Source of the DNA: Biomphalaria glabrata | Taxonomy: Eukaryota > Mollusca > Gastropoda > Planorbidae | Direction: 5' to 3' | DNA: 64,000 nt | Assembly: GCF_947242115.1 (NCBI RefSeq) | Contig: NC_074725.1 | Coordinates: forward strand, 12,038,511-12,102,510 | Part shown: one piece after another, positions 59,387-64,000 of the stretch | Layout: each line of letters begins with the position of its first letter | How positions within the stretch are numbered: position 1 is the stretch's first letter | Made by a program: the position numbers and the translations under genes | The notes under the pieces: model-generated | Databases searched by the model: none | Told to the model about the DNA's origin: nothing | Seen by the model: only the letters and a program-made list of their open reading frames with translations

Positions 59387-60371
59387 TGTAATTCTTCATT
59401 ATTGCATGGAGTCCTTCCAGTGAGCTTAGCACTTTCTACATAAGTCAGTGCACTAAATCTTCATCTACGTCTATTTATTTATCCAACACTGAACAAAGAA
59501 ACATTTTTGAGTCACCTGTTCAAAATAAAAGATGTATAATATTTTTGAAAAATTATAACGGTCAAAACAGAGTTTTTAATGTCTGGCCACATATTTATTT
59601 TTCCCACAAGTTTCTAGGAAAATCGTTAGAGCTGTTTTCAAATTACCTGTCGACCCAATTTTTACTTTTTTGAAACCATGAAGAGTTTGCAAGCTCATAG
59701 AAGAAATTGTAAAAAAAAACAACAAAGATTTTTATTCAACTTTTATGTAAAGTTTATTAGTACACATAAATATACATTCTAGAATCATTGGCTTGAGTTC
59801 ATCTATTCCTAATATGTGACTTAAATGTAAAAGCAAGAACAATTTTATATTGACATAAAACTTGCAAACCATTGCACTTTGAATATTTACATAGTTATAG
59901 AATGTTGAGAAACACAATTTTAATAGTATAAAAACCACATTGAAGTGCTTAGTTCAGGAAGTAGAGTTTGTTTTCTATTTTAGCTACCCCTCTGTGTATA
60001 ATGTTCATTTTATTCTGTGTCACAGTGTGGTTACACTCTAGTCACTCAGATGGTTGATTGAAATAATTGTAACCAAGAATCTTGTTTATATAGATTCTTC
60101 AAATAAAAATTTTAACTATCTATGGACAGCCAAAAATGAGTGGGGCGTTATCTAATCCTCAGTCACCTAGAAATCTACAACTGTTCAATCATCTTATTTG
60201 TCCAATGAATTTAAATCTAAGAGTGTTGAGTTTGACTGATTTAAAGAGGACGCTAGGCGTAGGATCTCATTTTCAACCCTTAAATATCACAAATATATTG
60301 TGAATGCTTGAAGTTGATGCAGCAATGGTCAACTCACAGTACAAAATAAAATCATAAGATAAAATAACTTT
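59387..60371. other. Spacer or long 3' UTR of the minus-strand gene
   Basis: AT-rich. TTTATT motifs (AATAAA on the minus strand) near 59731 and 59754 could be distal poly(A) signals for the gene ending at 60452. Nothing else seen. Confidence 0.35.
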
Positions 60372-60377
60372 TTTATT
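60372..60377 (-). promoter_or_regulatory. Poly(A) signal for the 60452-61927 gene
   Basis: AATAAA on the minus strand about 75 bases after the stop codon. Confidence 0.5.
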
Positions 60378-60451
60378 TACAATGTTTATCATGCTTTTTC
60401 AAAGAGACACAGGGACAACTTTCATTCAGTTCTTTCGACACAATGTAGATG

Positions 60452-61927
60452 CTATGATGTGGAACATTCTTCCATGTCTACTTCCTCTATTGACAAACTA
60501 CTTTCAGCAAAGGGATCATTGTCGGAAACATCCAAATCAGTTTTGCTTCCGTCAATACTTTTTTCTTTCTGCGAAGTTTCGAAGAGATTGGTTAATTTGA
60601 CACCAACTAGCTGACCTTGAGGAGGAATTTTAAAATGTGGGTCACCTTCCGGACCTGAAAAAAGATCAATCAAAACAAGTATTAATGAGCTTTTTCGATA
60701 AATTTGTATGGAACAAGTTGGATATCTTAAAGTTGGCAGTGGGGGAGAAGTGGATGCCAGGGAACTTTTGAAACCCTTTCATTTATCCTTTTCTTTTTTT
60801 TAATCCCATTCTCAAATTCACAAAGCAGTAACGGATGTAACTAAAAATAAACAACAAACTCTTCTCTTTTGATAATGTAAGCACACCCCCCAAAATTTCA
60901 AAAGTTAAGTTTTAAATCGAAACAGAAGATTTATTTTTGCGATGTTTCAGTGAAACCAGAATCTACGTGTTAATCTAATAAAAGCATCTCTGTTGGAAGT
61001 AGCTGTATGTAGATAAATGAACATCTCTGTTGGAAGTAGCTGTATGTAGATAAAAGTTTTCTATCACAAAGAAGGGATCTGAATTTCACTTTTTTTTAAA
61101 GACACTTTTAACTCCACAACCCTTGATTCAGTGTGTCTGGGAATTCCTAAAAATGCCTATATCTATGAACCACTAAAGCAGGATTTTTTTTTTTTTTACC
61201 ATATGTTGAAAAATCATGTCAGAATCTAAAAACAACTACCAAAATGTGGTGAGACTTTTTCTATTAATAATGAAATCACTGCTTGTGTTTACATTGAATT
61301 TGTGTGGATTTATGTGAAAAATTTTTGATAATCGCAATAAAATTCAGTCAAGCACGTAAACGATATATATCTAGGCTTGTGAGAAGCATAAAATTAATAT
61401 TTCAATTGATTCAATTCAATTGATTAAAAAAAAGTCTTGATTTTATTAAAAATAATGTTTTTACTTCCTTTTGTAGAGAAAGGGACAGCTTGATTGATAG
61501 GAAAAAAAATTAACTTTATTAGATCTAGAGCTAGTAAGAAAAGAGGTGTGTTAGGACTAGGCTATGTTAGAGTTAATGTTATCAGTACATAAAATTTTTA
61601 ATCTTTTGCCATTTTCATTTAAATGTTTTTATTAAGATAAGTGACTGTGAAAAAGCCAACATTCTTAAAGCTGACACATTTTAGATTAATTTTGATCGAC
61701 TAAATATTGTTACTGTAATCCCAGAAAGTTTGCATCTCTAATGTCAAAAAACTTTTTAAACAAACTAAAATACTTTTAGCACTAAAAGTAGCCATCACAA
61801 CTAAAGGGTTTTAATAGAATACAGTTTGAGTTTTACCATTGCACACAGCGACCTCTGACATTAAGGACTCTACGGAGTGGGCCAACATTGTGGTAGAGAA
61901 TGTGTCATCTTTACGGAGACCTAGAGC
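60452..61927 (-). CDS. Last two coding exons of an unrecognised gene
   Basis: Exons on the minus strand: 61927-61837 (91 nt, acceptor CTTTTTCAG, donor AATG|GTAAAA) and 60654-60452 (acceptor TTTTTTCAG, stop TAG). Joining them keeps frame through a split glycine codon. The peptide reads ALGLRKDDTFSTTMLAHSVE, then SLMSEVAVCNG, then GPEGDPHFKIPPQGQLVGVK and LTNLFETSQKEK, and ends in an acidic tail (SSLSIEEVDMEECSTS). No domain, membrane segment or signal is visible in this part; it looks like the C-terminus of an intracellular protein. Upstream exons were not found before the window end, so they may lie beyond 64000. I cannot name it. Confidence 0.7.
61013..61056. repeat. Direct duplication of about 38 bp in intron
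   Basis: 'catctctgttggaagtagct' plus 'gtatgtagataaa' appears at about 60984 and 61022, inside the intron of the minus-strand gene. Confidence 0.75.
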
Positions 61928-62657
61928 CTGAAAAAGAGAAAAATATCAAGTATCAAACTTTTACCTAGGCTGTTGCCCAGAATGTTACATTTTTTGTTTT
62001 AATAACTTGAACAGTTTCTTGTGAATAGTAACAAAACATCAAGTAGGGTAGTTCTCTCAGATCCACTTTACCCAAAACAAAACTAATTTGCTTATTTAGC
62101 TATTTAAAACAAAGCTTTGGGGAAATTTTTTTTTTATCAAAGTAAAAACATAATACAGGCAGTCCTCACTTAGCAGGTCTTCTTACGAGGGCTTGATGAG
62201 TGATCTATTATTTTTGTTGTACAACAGCATTTCAAAGTTAGGGTGGTAGTGCACCCAATGTGATGACTCTACTACTGTATGTTTATATGCTTCTCAGTAA
62301 TGTAATCATTATGCTATTAAAATATAGCTCTGTAAGCTGACTTTCATTTAGTCTACCATATACTAAAGCATCTGTACAATGCAGGTACTGAAAAGGGGTG
62401 GTGGTTTATTATAATTGAAAACAGAAAACAGTAACACAGCATAAATTGTAAATACACATTAATAAAAATTACTAAAAGAAAACAGTAGAGTATTTATTAT
62501 AAAACAATGATATTCAAATCTATGAAATACAGTAAAACAATTTATTTTTTCAAGAAAAACAAATAGTTACAGTACTTAGTAATATGATTGGTACTGTGCA
62601 AGTACAATAGAATAGTTGGTTTCTAAAAGCATTTACAGAAAAAAAATAAAAGGTGGA

Positions 62658-62715
62658 ACGATCTGAATTCAAATTCAAACTTGTGGCTAGGGCCAACCTG
62701 CTAACCACTCTACTA
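62658..62715 (-). mobile_element. tRNA-like SINE head, fragment
   Basis: On the minus strand 'CTAGTAGAGTGGTTAGCAGG' (box-A-like) and 'AGTTTGAATTTGAATTC' (box-B-like). Not clearly one of the families above. Confidence 0.4.
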
Positions 62716-62765
62716 GTGAGGTACTTATGACTAGAGAAGATTGTAAAGTTATATATTATTTGTTC

Positions 62766-63030
62766 CAATTAAGAGCGACGACCTACAAAGGGGACTAATT
62801 CAGCTTATACCACCACTTCAGTCAAGTGCAATTTCTTTCACTTATTTGAGAAACCAAACAAAATAATTAATTACCAATGGATAATTATTTTTTAAATTAA
62901 TTTTGTGTTAAAGAAGGTAAAGAAATTATAGTGCAAAATTTCAGCTTGATCTGAGATTGATTGTCAGAGAAATAACATGTACAGACTTTTTACCTAACAG
63001 ACAGAGAGAGTTGATATAAGCTTTGTAATT
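62766..63030 (-). repeat. Repeat family 3 copy
   Basis: Inverse of 31544-31805: 'ggggactaattcagcttata', 'ccaccacttcagtcaagtgc', 'tttcagcttgatctgag', ending 'gagagttgatataagctttg'. Confidence 0.7.
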
Positions 63031-63304
63031 AAAAAACGTAGCATTTAGATTACAAAAAAGCTCCATGACCAGACCTGTTTAATGACAGATTTTCTTAATG
63101 ACTGGGTAGTTTCAATGGAACCCCATTAATTGAAGACTACCTGTATTAATAAGTTATTTAATCCTTTAATAAAAACTTCCATTTTTCTCAACTTTTCCAT
63201 CTTGTTCACAAGTGACTTTTTCAAATCACTTAAAAATATGTTGGCAGCTGAGGAAATTCGCTAACAGCAATAAAATATTTAAAGCAATTTTATTATGAAT
63301 GATG

Positions 63305-64000
63305 TGTACATGTGGACTTCAAAAAAGCGTTTGATAGTGTCCACCGAGAATCACTATGGAAAATAGTTAGAGAATATGGTATCCCAGAAAAATTCGTCCA
63401 GATCCTACGACACCTTTACAGTCAGTCATTAAAACAGAAGAGGGAACAACAGAGTTTTTTACAATCGAGACAGGTGTGAGACAGGGGTGCATCTTATCTC
63501 CCTTCCTTTTCCTCCTAGCCATCGACTACATAATGAGGAGAGCAATGAACCAGACTGCCTTTGGTATTCCATGGCATGAGCAACTCCGATTGACGGACTT
63601 GGACTTTGCTGATGATATTGCACTACTCGGGGCTACAAATAAATGCATTCAAGAAATGACGGAGAGCCTAGACAGAGAGGCACCCAAAATTGGCCTCCGC
63701 ATTAACTTGGATAAGACTAAAATTATGCGAGTGGGATATAAGGCAAAGGGTGTCCCCGTCAGACTTGGCGAGTTAAAGCTTGAAGAGCTGGACAAGTTCA
63801 CATACCTTGGCAGCATCATAACAAATGATGGAGATGCTTACCATGATGTAGCGTGCCGAATAGGAAAGGCAGGGAGCATTTTCCAAAGGCTGCAGCCTAT
63901 TTGGACTAGCCAAGCCATTGGACTCGAGACAAAAATACATCTTCTCAACACAATCGTCATTCCAACTGCTACATATGCATGTGAGACGTGGAAGTCATCT
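63305..64000 (+). mobile_element. RTE-like LINE, reverse transcriptase domain, running off the window end
   Basis: The frame gives VDFKKAFDSVHRESLWKIVR, then shifts once near 63430, then continues without a stop for about 185 codons: TIETGVRQGCILSPFLF, LTDLDFADDIALLGA, INLDKTKIMRVG, LDKFTYLGSIITNDGD, TIVIPTATYACETW. These are reverse transcriptase blocks in order, with FADD as the catalytic motif. The 5' part is missing (starts inside the RT). It is the best preserved LINE in the window. The rest of its C-terminus would look like the fragments at 31830 and 29039. Confidence 0.88.

Noticed and set aside
62550-62768. 72-codon minus-strand open frame as an upstream exon of the 60452-61927 gene
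   Set aside because: It overlaps a tRNA-like SINE fragment, lacks suitable splice signals and has AT-driven composition.
1-64000. LTR retroelements, Polintons or other virus-derived elements
   Set aside because: I saw no paired long terminal repeats, protease-integrase motifs, capsid-like or envelope-like frames, so none is claimed.

Overview
The window looks like nuclear DNA from a gastropod mollusc, most likely a planorbid freshwater snail (Biomphalaria/Bulinus type). This is an inference from AT-rich sequence with short GT-AG exons in long introns, several tRNA-derived SINE families with molluscan features, LINE fragments of RTE and CR1/L2 type, a hAT transposon, and proteins of metazoan type. 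No prokaryotic operons, CRISPR arrays or LTR/Polinton signals were seen.

Five host loci can be supported. (1) 1884-2110 (+): the last coding exon of an unrecognised gene. (2) 20090-30080 (+): a complete gene for a secreted, tyrosine-rich protein of about 751 aa. It has a TATA promoter, a non-coding leader exon, nine coding exons and a poly(A) signal. Its N-terminal half is a run of about 14 YGW(E/Q)(D/N)KQ repeats followed by nine YKPE repeats, and its C-terminal half is a set of related helical modules. (3) 35085-36011 (-): a single-exon trypsin-fold protein in which all three catalytic residues are replaced, so it is a serine protease homologue. (4) 46589-55021 (+): eight exons that splice in frame into a 629-aa protein with an N-terminal FAR1/ZSWIM3-like zinc-binding domain and a C-terminal nitrobindin heme domain. 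This parallels vertebrate THAP4 (THAP domain plus nitrobindin) with a different DNA-binding module, and it is the most interesting item here. (5) 60452-61927 (-): the last two exons of an unrecognised gene.

The rest is mostly repeats. Kb 1-20 has no convincing gene after the first exon and is full of diverged repeat copies. Kb 30-46 has two satellite arrays beside the protease homologue, SINEs, LINE ends, a degenerate array at 40.8-41.6 kb, a TCTAGATC-rich tract, and a full-length but broken hAT element with a perfect 8-bp target-site duplication. Introns of the nitrobindin gene carry two SINEs with clean target-site duplications, a LINE 3' end and a 35-bp tandem array. Kb 56-59 has a split LINE and a 39-bp tandem array. 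The window ends inside a reverse transcriptase domain of an RTE-like LINE.

The genes show no sign of acting together. Loci 1 and 2 share GC-rich, highly expressed-looking codon use, unlike the AT-rich codons of locus 4.
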